This document shows, piece after piece, positions 12,299 through 25,799 of a DNA stretch of 64,000 nucleotides (the first letter of the stretch is position 1; every line of letters starts with the position of its first letter). The notes under the pieces were generated by a model. It had not been told where the DNA came from. It saw only the letters and a program-made list of their open reading frames with translations, and did no database searches. This DNA is from Hirsutella rhossiliensis (lineage: Eukaryota > Ascomycota > Sordariomycetes > Hypocreales > Ophiocordycipitaceae), in assembly GCF_020360975.1 (NCBI RefSeq), contig NW_025408670.1:1426001-1490000 (forward strand), written 5' to 3'. The position numbers and the translations under genes were made by a program.

Positions 12299-12689
12299 AT
12301 TATCTCCCTTTTTATATAAACGTCTTAGCTATATCTTTAATATATATTACTTTTACTATACTATATATATTTAGTTAAAAAGAAAGGTAGTTTTAGTAAT
12401 ATATTATATATATATACCTATATAAGTATATATTAGTCTATACTTTATAATATTAATAGTTATTATATTAGCGGTTACTACTAAGTAACTATTATAGTAT
12501 CGCTTATATATCGGCCTTATAATTATAATATAAAGAGTATATATATATATATCTTACTTTTTTTATTTTATTTTCTTCTTTAACTCTTTTACTTATAATT
12601 ACTATAGAGTTTTATACCTTTTTTTATTAATCCTTTATATATTTTTATATTACTTTTTATTAATAATTTATTAATAATAATACCTTTTA

Positions 12690-13900
12690 TACTAAAGAAG
12701 ATAAAGAACTATTACGCTAATTTCCTATACTATATATAAGAGTAAGTAGTAGTAGGTTTACCTTTAAAGTATAAGCGATCGGCCTAAAAGTCTTATAGCG
12801 ATATTAGTTCCCTCTTAGTAAAGAAAGCTAAGAAAGGTATAAGGGAATCCTAGTCCTAAGAGACTTTTAGTCTAAGACTTAACGTTAGCGAGGGTCGTGC
12901 CCTTATTACCCTATTAAATACCTTAACTCCGACTATCGATAAGCCTACCTTTATAAGCTAGGAAACTTATAAGTCTATTACCCTTATTAATAATATTAAT
13001 ACTAGTAAGGAGATTATACTTAAGCGCTCTTAGGTAAGTACTAATAACCTAGCTACTTTATCTTAATAAAGCGGCTCTAGCTAATAAGAGATTATCGCCT
13101 AGGCTACTCCTTAGAATAAGTAGGCCGATATTAATAATAAGGCCTAGCTAAATAAGGGCTAAGACTATCCTAATACTTAGCTAAATAAGGGCTAAGATAA
13201 TAATAATAGTAATAATAAAAACGGCCGCGATCTAACTCCTCTTACTAACGAACTTAAGAATAGCGGCGCTAGAAATAAAGTTACCTAAGCGGCGGTATAA
13301 GGTAGTTACGCTCTTATAAAGAAGTATACCCGATCTAAGGCTAAAGCCCGCTTAGTTAAGGCTTAAGGGGTTATCCCTTATAAGCTCTAGTATATATATT
13401 ATTTTAGGATAGTTATTAAGAAGTATAGTATAACTAAACCTAAGCTTATTAAGGTGCTCTTAATTAGCTATATTTTCTTAGGGGTTTCCTTAACGCGTTA
13501 TAAGTAGTACTATAAATATACTATAACCTATAATTAAGTAAGTTTCCCTTTAACTTTAAATATTATAATTAATAAGCTAATCTTTCTTAAGGCCGCTACT
13601 TTTATATTTAGTAATTAGGCCGATATAGTCGCTATTATTAAGTACTTACGTAAGCTTAATAAGTTAAAGACTAATAATAAAGATACTAAGGACGATAGCT
13701 TAGACGTAGGCATACTTATTTTTAAGGAGGCTAATTAGCGCTATCTCGCTATTATAGTATAGTATTTAGCTTAGGCTTTTAACGCCGCTAAGATAGCCTA
13801 TCGTAAGTCCTTTAAGACTATAGGTATATAGAAGTCTACTATTATAAGTTTTATTTAACCTTTTTATTAGCGACCGCTTAATAATATATTAAGTTAAGCG
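12690..13900 (+). pseudogene. B antisense gene of unknown function, about 400 codons
   Basis: A single + strand frame (codon starts 2 mod 3) stays coherent from about 12690 to 13860, with stops only at TAA/TAG. It lies antisense to B pol, between the chromodomain and the 3' LTR. The N-terminal half is Asn/Ser/Gln-rich and holds a tandem block read as LNKG-former Gln-D, twice, at about 13147-13200. The middle is basic (KKYTRSKAKARLVKA near 13318-13362). The C-terminal half is helical and hydrophobic (ADIVAIIKYLRKLNKL near 13618-13665). I recognise no domain. It is not the family A antisense protein. The size and clean frame argue that it was coding before RIP. Confidence 0.6.
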
Positions 13901-14299
13901 TACTAACTACTATACGCTAATTAATAAGTGCTATAAGCTTATTATTCGCTTTAACCTTATACCTTTATTTAATATTGCTTATATAAGCTTAAAGTACTAG
14001 GCCTAGGAATTATAGTTAAAACTCCGCTTTATTAATAGCGATATAAGCTATACTTTATAGTAATACGCCTTACTATTTACTAAGGCTAAGGTAAGTACTA
14101 TACTAATAAAGATAGGTCTTAACGCGGAGGATAAGGAAGGAGTAAAGGATAGGGTAGTTCTAGTATTTCTAAAGGTATTTAATATAATAAAAGGGGCGCC
14201 TTAGTTAGTTCCCGCTATACTAGTAAAGAAAAAGGGTAGTCGGAAGTAATAAATAGGTCTTATCTTTCTTTTATTTAATTATAACTATCTTTCTCTCTT

Positions 14300-17200
14300 T
14301 TATTATTAAGGTCTTAATAAAGTTATAGTTTAGTTTTATTTTCCTTAATAATATTTAATAGGTAGTATAAATAGTTTTCTTTTATTCTCTTATTTTACTA
14401 TTTTATATATAGTTATAAGATATTTAAGCGTACTAATATATTAACGAGTTAATAGCGATTTAATAGGGATTTATTACTAATTTATTAGCGTCTCCTTATA
14501 CTAATAGGTTTCCTTACCTTATTTAGTTTTATACCTCTTTTTCTTAGTTAAGCGAGTAGTATATTCTTTAATAAAGTCTTAGCTATTCGCTATATCTTTA
14601 GTATTAACCTATTAGTTATACTTAGCTAGCTATCCTTTTTATTTAATAAGGAGAAAGGTATCGCCCTTAGATCTCTTATAGTTTTTAATCTCTTAGACTT
14701 CTTATTTACCTTTATTATCCTCTAAGTCTAATATTAGTAGGGCTTCGCTATCTTTATAGGTGCCTTTTTACTCCTTCTATAGCTTTAAGAGACTAATATA
14801 AAAAACTTTATAAAGGCGTAAGTACTTCTTAAGAAGTATAAAATAATATACTTACTTTTTAATAGCTTATAAGACCTAAAACGGTTTAATATACTTAAGT
14901 AAGAGTTTTCTTTTTTTATCCTTAAAGTATAAGTTCTTTATCGATAGTACTATAAGGTCTCCTACTTTTAGTATAAGTAGTTAGTACCTTAAATCGTAGT
15001 ATTTTACTTATAATTTAATAGCTTTTCCCTAGTATTCCTTAAGCCTCTTTTCTAGCTCCTATAGCCTAGTAACTCTTACTCTTACTTTAGGTACCCCCCT
15101 TTAAATAATATCGTCCTTAGTATTAATATAAAAGTTTAGTTAGTAACTTATTAACGCTTTATTAAGTAATAACTTAGTTATCGCGTTCTTTATATTATTA
15201 TATATAAATTAAGTAATATATAAGAGTAATATTTAGTTAGTTTATTCTAAGTTAGTAAAGTATCTTAAGTAGTACTATATAGCTTAGTTTATTTATTTTA
15301 TTTACTTATTAGTTTATAAGTAAAATACTATTAATAGCTTACGTTTTACTTATAAGTTAAAATAAAGATCTAACTAAAACTTACTTATAAATAAGGACCT
15401 TTTATCTAAGATAATACCTTTTAAAGGTCTATATACTAATTTAACTTAGTAATAAAATAATTTTACTAGCTTTAAAGCTATTATTATCTTAAAGATAGGA
15501 AAGAAAAGGTAATACTTAGTATATTAGTCTATAATTACTAAGATCGTATTAACGTTTTATCTATTATACTATACTTTAAGTAGACCTATAATAAAGTTTA
15601 TTAATAATTCTTCTTATAGTTATATAGAATATAGTAATAATTATATAGTGCTATAAAGGTAATGCCTCTTAAATACTATACCTTAATATACTAAGTATAA
15701 CTAGATATATTTATTTACGTTTTTTATTATTTTATTTTAGTAAAGGTTCCTTACTAGTAGTTCGCTAATATATTAAGAGCTAAAGTATCTTATTAATAGA
15801 TTATTATAAAAGAGCTATATTAGCTCTTACTATAAGGCTACCTTTAAAAGTACTATAATATAACCTTTCTATAATAATAGTTTATTTAAGCGTACTAATT
15901 AAAAACCCTTCCCTTTTAAGAAGTCTTTAGTCTCCTTTAGCTTATTAATCGCTATATTAACTAACTAAGTACGTTTTAGTAACTTTAGTAACGGTTCTAG
16001 AACTTTTACTATATAAACCTTTATATAGTAGGCCGCTTTTTTAGCGGTCTTCCTTAAAAGTAACTATTTATAACTAGCTCTCTCTTTAGCTTAATTAGCT
16101 AATCGTTTAGGTCTTATACCTAAATTATTATAGTTTTACTATAGATAAGCTTATATATTTTCCTTATATAAAGGCACTTTACTATACTTATATTAACTTA
16201 AGGTTAAGTATCTTTTTACCTATAAAAACGCCTTATTATTTCTTTATATAGATATAGTTTTAATAGTAGCTAGCTTTACTTATAGCTTTAGTAATAGTTT
16301 TATAGATAAGGGCTTCTTACTTTTATATCTAAGTATTCTTAATAGCGCGTTTACTAGATTTAATTTACTAATATAATACTTAATTATAAAGTTAAATAGT
16401 ACTAAATATATATACTATCTTACTTACTTCTTATTTAAGGAGGTCTAGCGTATAAACGTTTAAAGGTTATAGTAGTTTAATAATACCTTTACTTTATACG
16501 CTGCCCCTTTAATATAATATCGCTAGTATTTAAATAACTTAATAATAGCGAATAATTCTTTGTCTAAAATACTATAATTAAGTTTAGCTTTAGTAAACTT
16601 CCTTAACTAAAATATAATTAGATAGTAACGCCCTTTATTATTAAGTTAAGAGATAATTCCTACTATTATTAATTATAATATATCTATTTCGATATAAATA
16701 TATCTTTTTAGATTATAATATTAAAGGAGTAGGGCTCTTTAAAAAGTATCTTTAAGAGCTTAAAACGCTACTTATTTAATAAGGTTTAGCTTTATACTCC
16801 TTAGCTTCTTTTTATTCTTACTCCCCTTTAATAATATAGTTAAGGGCGCTATAACTCTAAAGTACTTATATATAAATTATTAGTAAAAATTATAGAACCT
16901 AAGGAAAACCTAAATATTATAGTAGGTTATAGGTTTAAGCTATTAAGCTATTACCTTTACCTATTAATAGTTTATTAATACCCTATTAATAAATAAAATA
17001 AACCTAAGGAACTTAACTAACTATTAATAGAAGGTATACTTTAATAGTTTTATATAGACCTTTATAGCCCTAAGCCTTTCTATTACTTATCCTAAGTATT
17101 TAGTATATTCTTTTCTTATCTTAAAGTATATAAAGATATCGTTAAGGTAGACTATATAGATTATATCTATAAGCCTCTTAAGCGCTTAATAGATATAGCT

Positions 17201-17950
17201 TTAAAATATAGCTAGTATATTAGTAAGTTTAAAGGGTATTACTAGGTATTCGAAATATCTATAATACGTTTAAAAAGCGGTCTTTTATTTATCTCCTTCT
17301 TAAATTTAAATATATTAATATATATTCTATATATTAATCTTAGAAAAATACTTAGCTCCTTAATAGTAGTTAATAATCTTTAAAATAAGGGGTAAAAGGT
17401 ACTAACTCTTTTATATAACCTAGTTAAGTCCTTAGTAGTTTATATATAGCTATAAGGTACTATCCTTTTTTAAAATAAAAAGGATAGGCGCCCTAGCTAA
17501 GCTCTTTAACTCTTAGATTATTTTCCTTCTTATTATATCTTAGATTTAGTCGCGTAATACTTAGAGTTCCTTTTATAATAAAAGGTAAATTAGTTTATAA
17601 GGGGGTTTTATATTAAGGATTAAATTAATTAAGTAATCTATTCCTTTTTTAGCTAGTAGTAAGTTAGATTTATTAGCTAAGAAAGTATCTTTAAACTAAT
17701 AGAAAGTTAATAGGATTTCGGCCTATTCTTCCTATAAAATCCCTTTATCTTTATCTTTATCTAATAATAGGATTAGCTTATAATTAAGCGCTATTATATA
17801 TACCCTTACTTTATTCCTATATTCTTAAAGGAATCTATAGGGGTTCTATAAAGTTTCGCTACTTAGTTAATACTTAAACTACTACTATTATTTCTATAAG
17901 ATAATATAGATATATTTATCCTTTAAGGTAGTAACTAATAAAAGGATTAG
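14300..17950 (-). pseudogene. B pol remnant: RT to chromodomain
   Basis: RT catalytic site at complement 17138-17149 reads YLND inside VYLNDIFIYF. The expected YLDDI with TTGAC turned into TTAAC explains it. Downstream on the - strand come RNase H and integrase text, and at complement of about 14580-14710 a chromodomain (EV-EIKNYKRSKGDTFLLIK-KG). These place B among chromoviruses and fix its orientation. Domain limits are approximate. Confidence 0.75.
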
Positions 17951-17999
17951 TACTTAATCGTTTAGCGTTAACTTATTAATACCGATATAAAAATAAGTA

Positions 18000-19560
18000 A
18001 TTATCTTTTTAGTACCTCTTATATTTATTATTTAAAGTAGTACTAACTCTACTTTATACTCCCTTACCTTACTATTATTAAGCCTTAATAACTTAGGGTA
18101 TAATAGCGCTACTTATAGTAATCCTTATTATTAAGTAAAGTATATATTTATAAGGTTAATAGTACTATAAGTATCTAAGTATATAAGGACTTTAATAGGG
18201 TTTCGCCTTAATATCGTTATAAGAGTTTTAAATAACTATCTTATAAGTATTAAGTTTATTAAGGGAGAAGCGTTTACCTTAATATCTTACCTTTTCCTTA
18301 TTTTATAGTATTAAGTCTAAGAGTCTTTACTAAGGTTTTTACTTTTAAAGAATTAGTATATTTTATAAATAGGTATCCTAGCTTATTATATTAGAAATAT
18401 ATAATTCCTAATTAAGTAAAAGATCCTCTTCCTTAATAATATCCCTTAGTTTAGCCCTTAGTAGGTATATCGCTAGCTTACTAGTTATTAATTAAATTAA
18501 TAGTATTTCCTTAACGATTTAGCTTAGCTTATTAGCCTCTTTAATTCCTTCTCTTATATATACTACCTTAGGGTATAGTATTATTTTTATTCCTAGTTCC
18601 TTTAAGGGTAAAAGTAGTATTGATATATCGCTTCTTATTAATAGTAGTATCTTAATATTATTAGGCGACTTTTATAAGCTCTTCTTATTAGTAGGTATAA
18701 ATAGGTATTAAGTAAAGGTTAATTTAGTCTTAAAGTTATAGCTTTAGCTTAGCGAAAAATATAAGAGTACGCGCTTTTTTTAATAAGCGTTTAAAATACC
18801 TTTTTAAGAAGTTAAAGTATAAGCTAAACTTTAAAGGGGACTAGCCTTCTTATTAATAAGCCTCTTTTAATTATATTACTAATAGTATCTCCTTATTTAT
18901 AGTATCCTTAATTAAGATAAGTATTTATTCTTTAAAGTATACTTAATCTATACTATATTTAGTTTAGTCGATCGGCGTCTATTCTTTAAGGTATCGGCGC
19001 TATCTCGCTTTATAGTCCCTATATATATAATCTACTACGTAAAAGATCTTTATTTTACCGCGACGAAAACGTTTAAGCGCTACCTTAAAAGCGTCCTTTA
19101 AATCGTAAGTTTAGTTTAAACGTTTCTATATATTAGTAGGTTAAGATAATTAAGCGATATTTTTAATCTTAACCTTACCTATATAACAACCGTCCGATTT
19201 AAGGGAGTAAGACTATCGACGCTTCCTTAAATAAATAGCGATAGTACTAGCGCTTTTAGTAATTTCCTCTTTTAATTATATAATACGATCTTATAAGCGT
19301 TTTATTTCTTTTAGCTCCTTAACCTACGCTTATAAAGCTATAAGCTTTTCCTTATAAGATAGTTATCTTATACCTATAAGTAGCAATATCTTTAATATAG
19401 TTATAATACTATTTATAGTAAGGGTTTATTCTAAGGATATATCTTCTTATTCTTTATCTCCTAAGTAAATACTTAATATATATAATAAAGAGGCCTTAAC
19501 TAGTTAACTATTATATTATACTATAGGAGCGTTATATAGTCTTCTTTAAGTAGCTATCTT
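18000..19560 (-). pseudogene. B gag remnant with zinc knuckle
   Basis: At complement 18358-18399 the frame reads Y-F-stop-Y-N-K-L-G-Y-L-F-I-K-Y. With TAT from TGT or CAT and TAA from CAA this is a C-x2-C-x4-H-x4-C knuckle. Upstream, towards the right LTR, is charged gag-like text. No start codon survives. Confidence 0.65.
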
Positions 19561-19593
19561 TACTATATAACTAAAAAAGGAAGCTTTAAAAAT

Positions 19594-19849
19594 TATAAGG
19601 GAATATATATTATAGTATAATTAGTTAGGTAGTAGAGATAGCTAGAGGTACTACGCTATATATATTATATTCTCCTTATTATAAGACTAAAGCTTATAAA
19701 AAAAGGATTTTTCCTTTTTTAATAAAATAGTAAGTAGTCTATAATATATAAGTAAGTTAGGTATAATTCCCTATTAATACCCTACCGATTTATTAGTACT
19801 ATATACCTAAGTGCTTTTTTAGCTTATACCTCTTAGTAGCGCTCTTATA
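19594..19849 (-). repeat. B 5' LTR (256 bp)
   Basis: Direct repeat of 12042-12298. It begins TATAAGGGA and ends GCTCTTATA, followed by the target copy CCTCC. Confidence 0.88.
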
Positions 19850-21436
19850 CCTCCTTAATAGTTACTTCTTTCTTTTTTAAGTAAGCTTAAATAATATTAT
19901 TAACGTAAAAGAAGACTATAATTTTACCCTTTTATATTATATATAGTTCTTAAAGGATTTCCTTAAAGCCTAGGGCTTTAAAGGAACCTATTAAATACTA
20001 TTACTAAAGAAAGGGTAATCTTTATAGTCTATATAAAGCTTTCTTAATCTATAAAACCTTTCCTAGCTATTAAAAGCTTAGTAAAAGGTATATATAGATA
20101 ACTTCTTTTTTCTTAAAAGGGTAGTTAATAAAGGTATTAATAGTATCTATTTAATTAAGTTTAAGGTCGAATTCTATTACTATAGCTATAAGGGTTTAAA
20201 AAGATATCTTTATTAAAGTAGTTATATTAATAAAAAGATCCTTATTTTCCTACTAGTTCTTATAAATAACTAGCTAGGCTTTATATTTTAAAGGAAGCTA
20301 TATTTATTAGTCTTATAAATAAAGACCTATTTATAGCTAAGGACTTATTTTCCTTTTACTATTTTCTTAAGGACCTCTTTAAAAGACCCTATCTCTTTAT
20401 ATAAGTCTAAGTAGTCTTTCTAAGCTTAGAAAAACTAGTCTTTAAAGGGGTATCTTTCTAGCTACTTATAGTTTACTAGTAAGTCTAGGAGGTCTCTTTT
20501 ATATGCCTTCCTTACTAATAGAGGCTAAAAAAGCTAGCTTACTATAATTACTTTATATAAACCGTTTTCTATAAGCGTTAATTAAAAGTTAGAAAAATAA
20601 TTAAAATAAAAAAAAGGTTAGTTTTCTTTAATAACTATATTAAGCCCTATACCTTCCTTTACTTCTTAAAGTAAGGATAAAAAAGTAGCTAAGTAATCTT
20701 TTAAAAGAAGTACCTTTCTTACCCTTTTAAAGGTTAAAATAAAAAGACTAATAAAAAAAGCTACTTTTAAATCTTTTTATTATATAAAAGGAGGTATAGG
20801 GAGGTAAGCGTATTTTAGCTCTACTACTTTCTTATAGTCTCCTTTTATATCTAGATTATTTAATTTAATAGCTTCCTTTTTTTCTTTAAACTTAGCGTTA
20901 TCCTTAACTACTTTAACGTTAATTTCTTTTTTTTTCTTTTTTTATTTAAGATCTCTTCTTAAGACTATTAAGAAGGGGGGTTTTAGATTTTTTAACTTAG
21001 CTAATATTATAAAAGTAAGAAGGGCTATTAATCCCTCTTTCTATTAAAGAACCTATATTTATCGAAATTTATATCCTTAGTTAAAATAGTTTTCTATAAA
21101 AAAGGAAGCTAAATCTAAAAGATATTTATAGAATTATAACTAATAAGGTAACTAATAAAAGCTCTAAGATTAAGCTTTCTTTTCTTCTTCCTTTTTAGCT
21201 ATATATTAGTAGTTATAGTATATACCTTATAGCTATAAGTATAAAGGTAAGCTAGTAAGGCCCTCCTCTTTAAAAAGAGCTTAAGAAGGGATTTTTAGTT
21301 TATTCCTTAGTTTAGTTCCTTAAGGTTCTTAAGGTCCTTAAGGGTCTAGTTTTAAAGGTAATAGGCAGTCTTAACGACTTCCCTTTAAAGGTTATAAGGA
21401 AGCCTTATAATAAGTCTTATTATATAGGCCCTTTCT

Positions 21437-21951
21437 TATTATAAACTAGCTAACTATAGAGGGAAGACGGTTAAAATATAAGCTATATAGCTAAAGTATA
21501 GGATACTAAGCGCTATAGACTATAAAAGAACTATTAATATAAAGGTTATATAACGGATTAGTAAGATTAGTTAGATCGGACGATCGATATTAAGTAAACT
21601 AAGCACCGATTAATTTAATTAATTAAATTAGCTAGATTAGTACTAAGCGGACTAAACGGGCTAAATATAATAGATAATATTATTATAAAAAGAAGACTAT
21701 AAGTATATAGCTACCTAGTTTTACTCCTTTAAATAAATAGATCTCTAGCTTTTAATATAATTATTATAATCTTTATTATAATCTTATTTTTAACTTTAAT
21801 TACTTAATTACTTAGTTATAGTCTATAGTTTATAACCTTTAATATATTACTAATATAATATACTTATTATTACTTAAACTACGCTTTATTATATATATTT
21901 ATATAAACCCTTTAATAGGTTTATCTCTTAGAAATAATACTAGTTATTATA
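21437..21951 (+). repeat. Solo LTR, distant relative of family A
   Basis: This 515-bp insertion in D2 is flanked by TTTCT (21432-21436 and 21952-21956). It begins TATTATAAAC and ends TAGTTATTATA. Its right half is clearly similar to the A LTR (block TATATAGCTACCTA to the end), but its left half differs, so it is a separate subfamily. No internal sequence, consistent with LTR-LTR recombination. Confidence 0.8.
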
Positions 21952-22344
21952 TTTCTATTATAGTACTACTTAATCTTTCTACCCCTTTATTCTAGGCCTA
22001 GGTATTTAGTACTAGTAAGAGAGGTAAAATACCTTTTTTAAGCTATATTAATATATCCTTTATAAATATAACTAACTATATTAAAAAGACTTATATAGTA
22101 TATATAAAAGCCTTTTTTACTAGGAACCTACTAGCCTTTTTATAGCTAGCTAAGTAAAAAGAAATCCTTAAGAAAGCTAACTAATCCTTCTTAATAGAAC
22201 CTCTTTTTAGCTAGTAGCTATAAGATATATCTCTATTAATAAAGCCTATTAATAATAGTTACTTAACTATATTTTTAGAAGCTAGCTAAGAACTAAATAA
22301 AAAGGCTATTAAAGTATAATAGTAAGTAGTCTTATTTCTTTATA

Positions 22345-22912
22345 TATAAGGAACGGTGTTCCTACTATAAATAAAGCAGCTATAATATACTCTCCCGATT
22401 ATATAAGCTAATAAGTAGTATATTAATTATAGATAAAATTTCATCCTATAGAGCAAGAATCGCTCGTTATTTTGCATGTTATTATGCATTAAACGGGTTG
22501 CCGGTCATCGTATAATCGGGAATCGAAGGAATAGAGCTAGCTTAGAATACTAGCTAAGACCTCTTAAGAACACCGGCACGACCAACCTCCTTTAAACACG
22601 AATATTAGTAGAACCAAGACACTTCTAGATTTACTCGAGGTATCATAGAATTCCCTAGTCTCAGGGCTATACGGCAGCCTAAATCTAGTCCTAAAAGATT
22701 CTTCCGTTCAGCTATAATTATCTATATAAGACAGTATGTCCGCTGGTAGATAGATTAAGAATCATTAACTTTAACACCTCTTCTATATACTAATATATTA
22801 CTAATAAATTCTATTGAAAATCCTACCTTATACTCCTTCTTCCCCTCTATTACGTAGTCTTACGTAATTCCTTAATTTCCTAAAATTCCGCTTTTACTTA
22901 TATACCTTAAGA
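22345..22912 (+). mobile_element. 568-bp insertion, mostly spared by RIP; probable solo LTR
   Basis: Aligned with D1, the insertion is flanked by TTATA on both sides (22340-22344 and 22913-22917), matching TCGTG in D1. Its ends, TATAAGG and CCTTAAGA, are roughly inverted. Between 22357 and about 22820 CA and TG are frequent (for example TTGCATG and CCGGTCATCG), unlike everything around it. A TATA-like TATATAAG at 22722-22729 is followed by a CT-containing stretch, as in fungal LTR promoters. There is an 11-bp inverted repeat, TCCCGATTATA / TATAATCGGGA. No matching second copy is in the window, and the family was not identified. Confidence 0.5.
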
Positions 22913-25414
22913 TTATAGCTAGTATTTAACTTAAATAGCTCGACCTACTACCTATATAACTACTATATCTCCTCCTACTATGGCCCCTGCTACTACTACT
23001 ACTATCTTTTTAGCTCCTTCTCCTTTAAGAGCCTTAATACTATCTTTAATTATAGCTACTACCTTAGCCTTAGCTATACTTATTATTCTAGGCCTGGCCC
23101 TAGTCCTATTAGTCTAAATAGCCTAACTAATCCCTTAATAAACCTTTTAGTCTATTAGTTAAAGAATTAAAGGACTAGTTAAAATTAAACTTTTTATTAA
23201 AATTAATAATAAGGGGTAAAAAGAAGGGGTTTTTAAGTAAACCTTTTAAACTAAGATAAGGATTCTTTAAAGAAATAAAAGACTAAATAAAATAGCTATG
23301 TAGCTTATAAATCCCTAGGATATAGGTTATTATAATATTAATAAGTTTTTAAAGAAAACCGACTTAAAGGATTTAACCCTTTAAAGAGGCTATAAGAAAC
23401 GATATAATAGTCTCTTAAAAAGGACCCTTTATTATAGAAGAAGATAGATAGGATTTAGGTTACTAAGAAATAATAACTAATACTACTACCTTTATTTAAG
23501 CTATAAATGTAAGGAAAAATTATTAGTATAGTAAATCTAGCCTTTATCTTCCCTATAAATTAATAAGACTAACTATTAGAGTCCTTTAATTATCCCTTAT
23601 AAAAATTAGCTATCCTTAACTTTAGTACTTCCCTTAATATCTATAATACCCTCTTATAGTTTTAGTTCTTTAAGAAGATATAAAAGGAATACCTTATTAC
23701 TAAGGAGTTAACTATATAAATAAAGGGATATAAAAAGGTAAACTTTATAATAAAATTACTTAATAGGTTTATATAAATTCTTTAGTAAAAAGGGGTAGTA
23801 TTTTACCTTTAATTTTTAATAAGCTTAATTTCCTTTTACTTTCTTTAAGAGGAAGGAATCTTTTAGGATATAACGTTTAAGCTTATAAGGCTAGTTTAAA
23901 AGAATTAAACGATTAGGCTTATTAAGGAAAGTTTTAGTTAATTTATTTTTAAATTCTAACTTATCCTTAAGAAGGAACTACTTAAGAAGTTAGCTTTCCC
24001 TATTAATAAGAATAGGTTTATTATAAAGGACCCTTTTTTAGTAGCTTATAAAAACAGTCTTCTTTAATAAGTAAAACTTAGTTACCTAGGTCCCTTAGCT
24101 TTATATAAGCTAGGCTAGTAATAAGGGGTTTAAATTAAGGGCCTTAAAACTATTAAATATAAATACTATAGGTAAAGTAAGACTAAAAAACGAATTTTTA
24201 AACGAACCCTTTTATAGTTAGTTTAGCTATATAAAGAAATTTAGGTTAACTAAACTAATATCTCTAAAAGCTAAGAAAGCTTTATTAAGGTAATAGTTTT
24301 TATAAACGCTTTTTTAAAGATAGTTTTCCTTTATTTTTTATAGACCTATATAAGTAAGTATAATTAGTTTACTCTTTAAGACTTTATTAACTAAATAAAA
24401 CCCTACTTTAGCTATAAGGTAAAGAAGATATAGTTTAATAAAGAGCTATTTATAAAGGATATCTTAAATTAGCTTTAAAAAAGAGGTATTTTACTACTCT
24501 TATTAATACTAAATACCTAGGCCTAAAACGGTAAAGTAGAAAAATTAAGGGGTGCTATAATAAATAATGCTTATATAGTAAGACTTACTATAAGGCTTCC
24601 TTATAACCTTTAAAGAGAAGTCGTTAAGACCGCTTATTACCTTTAAAACTAAACCTTTAAGGACCTTAAGGACCCTAAGAAACTAAACTAAGAAAGAAAC
24701 TAAAAATTCTCTTTTAAGCTCTTTATAAAAAAGAGGGCCTTGCTAGCTTACCTTTATATATATAGCTATAAGGTATATACTATAACTACTAATATATAGC
24801 TAAAAAGGAAGAAGAAAAGAAAGCTTAATCTTAGAGCCTTTATTAGTTACCTTAGTTATAATTTTATAAATATCTTCTAGATCTAGATTCCTCTTTTATA
24901 AAAGGTTATTTTAACTAAGGATATAATCTTCGATAATATAACTTCTTTAATAAAAAGAGGGATTAATAGCCCTTATTACTTTTATATTATTAGCTAAGTT
25001 AAAAAATCCAAATCCCCCTTTCTTAATAGTCTTAAAAAGAGGTCTTAGATAAAGAAATAAAAGAAGAAACTAACGTTAAAGTAGTTAAGGATAATACTAA
25101 ATTTAAAGAAAAAGAAAAAGCTATTAAATTAAATAATCTAGATATAAAAGGAGACTATAAGAAAGCGGTAAAGCTAAAATACGCTTACCTCCTTATACCT
25201 CCTCTTATATAATAAGAAGATCTAAAAGTAGCTTTTTCTATTAGTCTTTTTATTTCGACCTTTAAAAGGGTAAGAAAGGCACCTTTCTTAAAGAATTACC
25301 TAGCTACTTTTTTATCTTTACTTTAAAAAGTAAAGGAAGGTATAGGGCTTAATATAGTTATTAAAGAAAAGTAATTTTTCCCTTATTTTAATTATTTTTC
25401 TAACTTCTATTTAA

Positions 25415-25591
25415 TATAAGGGCTTTTACCCTATATAGGCCTAGACTAGGGTCTAGGCTAAGTCTATATATAAGCGGCCTCTACGCTTATATAAGCTAAG
25501 CTTATATTTCTCTTTTTTTTCCCCTTTATAGATTATTAACCTTCTTTTAATAGATCGTACTTAAGCCTATACCTTTACTTACTCTATAATA
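25415..25591 (+). repeat. E1 5' LTR (177 bp)
   Basis: Near-identical direct repeat of 27111-27287, beginning directly after the TTTAA target copy. Confidence 0.9.
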
Positions 25592-25799
25592 GTATAATCT
25601 ACCCTTTATTTTACCCTCTTTATATCCCTATATATAGAATAGCTATTTTTAGCTACCTTTAAAGCTAACGTTTAATTACCTAGTTTAGTTAAACCGCCCG
25701 CGCTAGTATATATATATATAAAATATCTATATTCTTATAGTCGTAAAATTAAAGTAAACGTAATACTTAGTTCGCTTAGGTAATTAAGAGCCTCTTATA

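Larger units (their letters stand above)
12042..19849 (-). mobile_element. B: complete RIP-decayed Ty3/gypsy chromovirus, 7.8 kb
   Basis: LTRs start TATAA(A/G) and end CTCTTATA. The flanks CTTTC (12037-12041) and CCTCC (19850-19854) align to CCTCT in an uninterrupted copy of the same copia site (D3, near 28010), so they are a RIP-altered 5-bp target duplication. gag and pol run on the - strand; an additional long frame runs on the + strand between pol and the left LTR. B is inserted in D2. Confidence 0.87.
11663..22066 (-). mobile_element. D2: truncated Ty1/copia fragment, split by B and a solo LTR
   Basis: Pieces 11663-12041, 19850-21436 and 21957-22066 align in order with D1 from about 57976 to 60100. 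They cover the RNase H/RT part and the integrase part of a - strand copia pol. The RT motif region near 19880-19915 reads as a poly-Asn version of the YVDD site. There is no LTR at either end. The left end abuts the F1 LTR, and the right end switches into the opposite-strand copy D3. Confidence 0.75.

Noticed and set aside
22345..22912. MITE or DNA transposon
   Set aside because: The 5-bp duplication and TATA-plus-leader layout fit a solo LTR better, and the terminal inverted repeat is short and imperfect.
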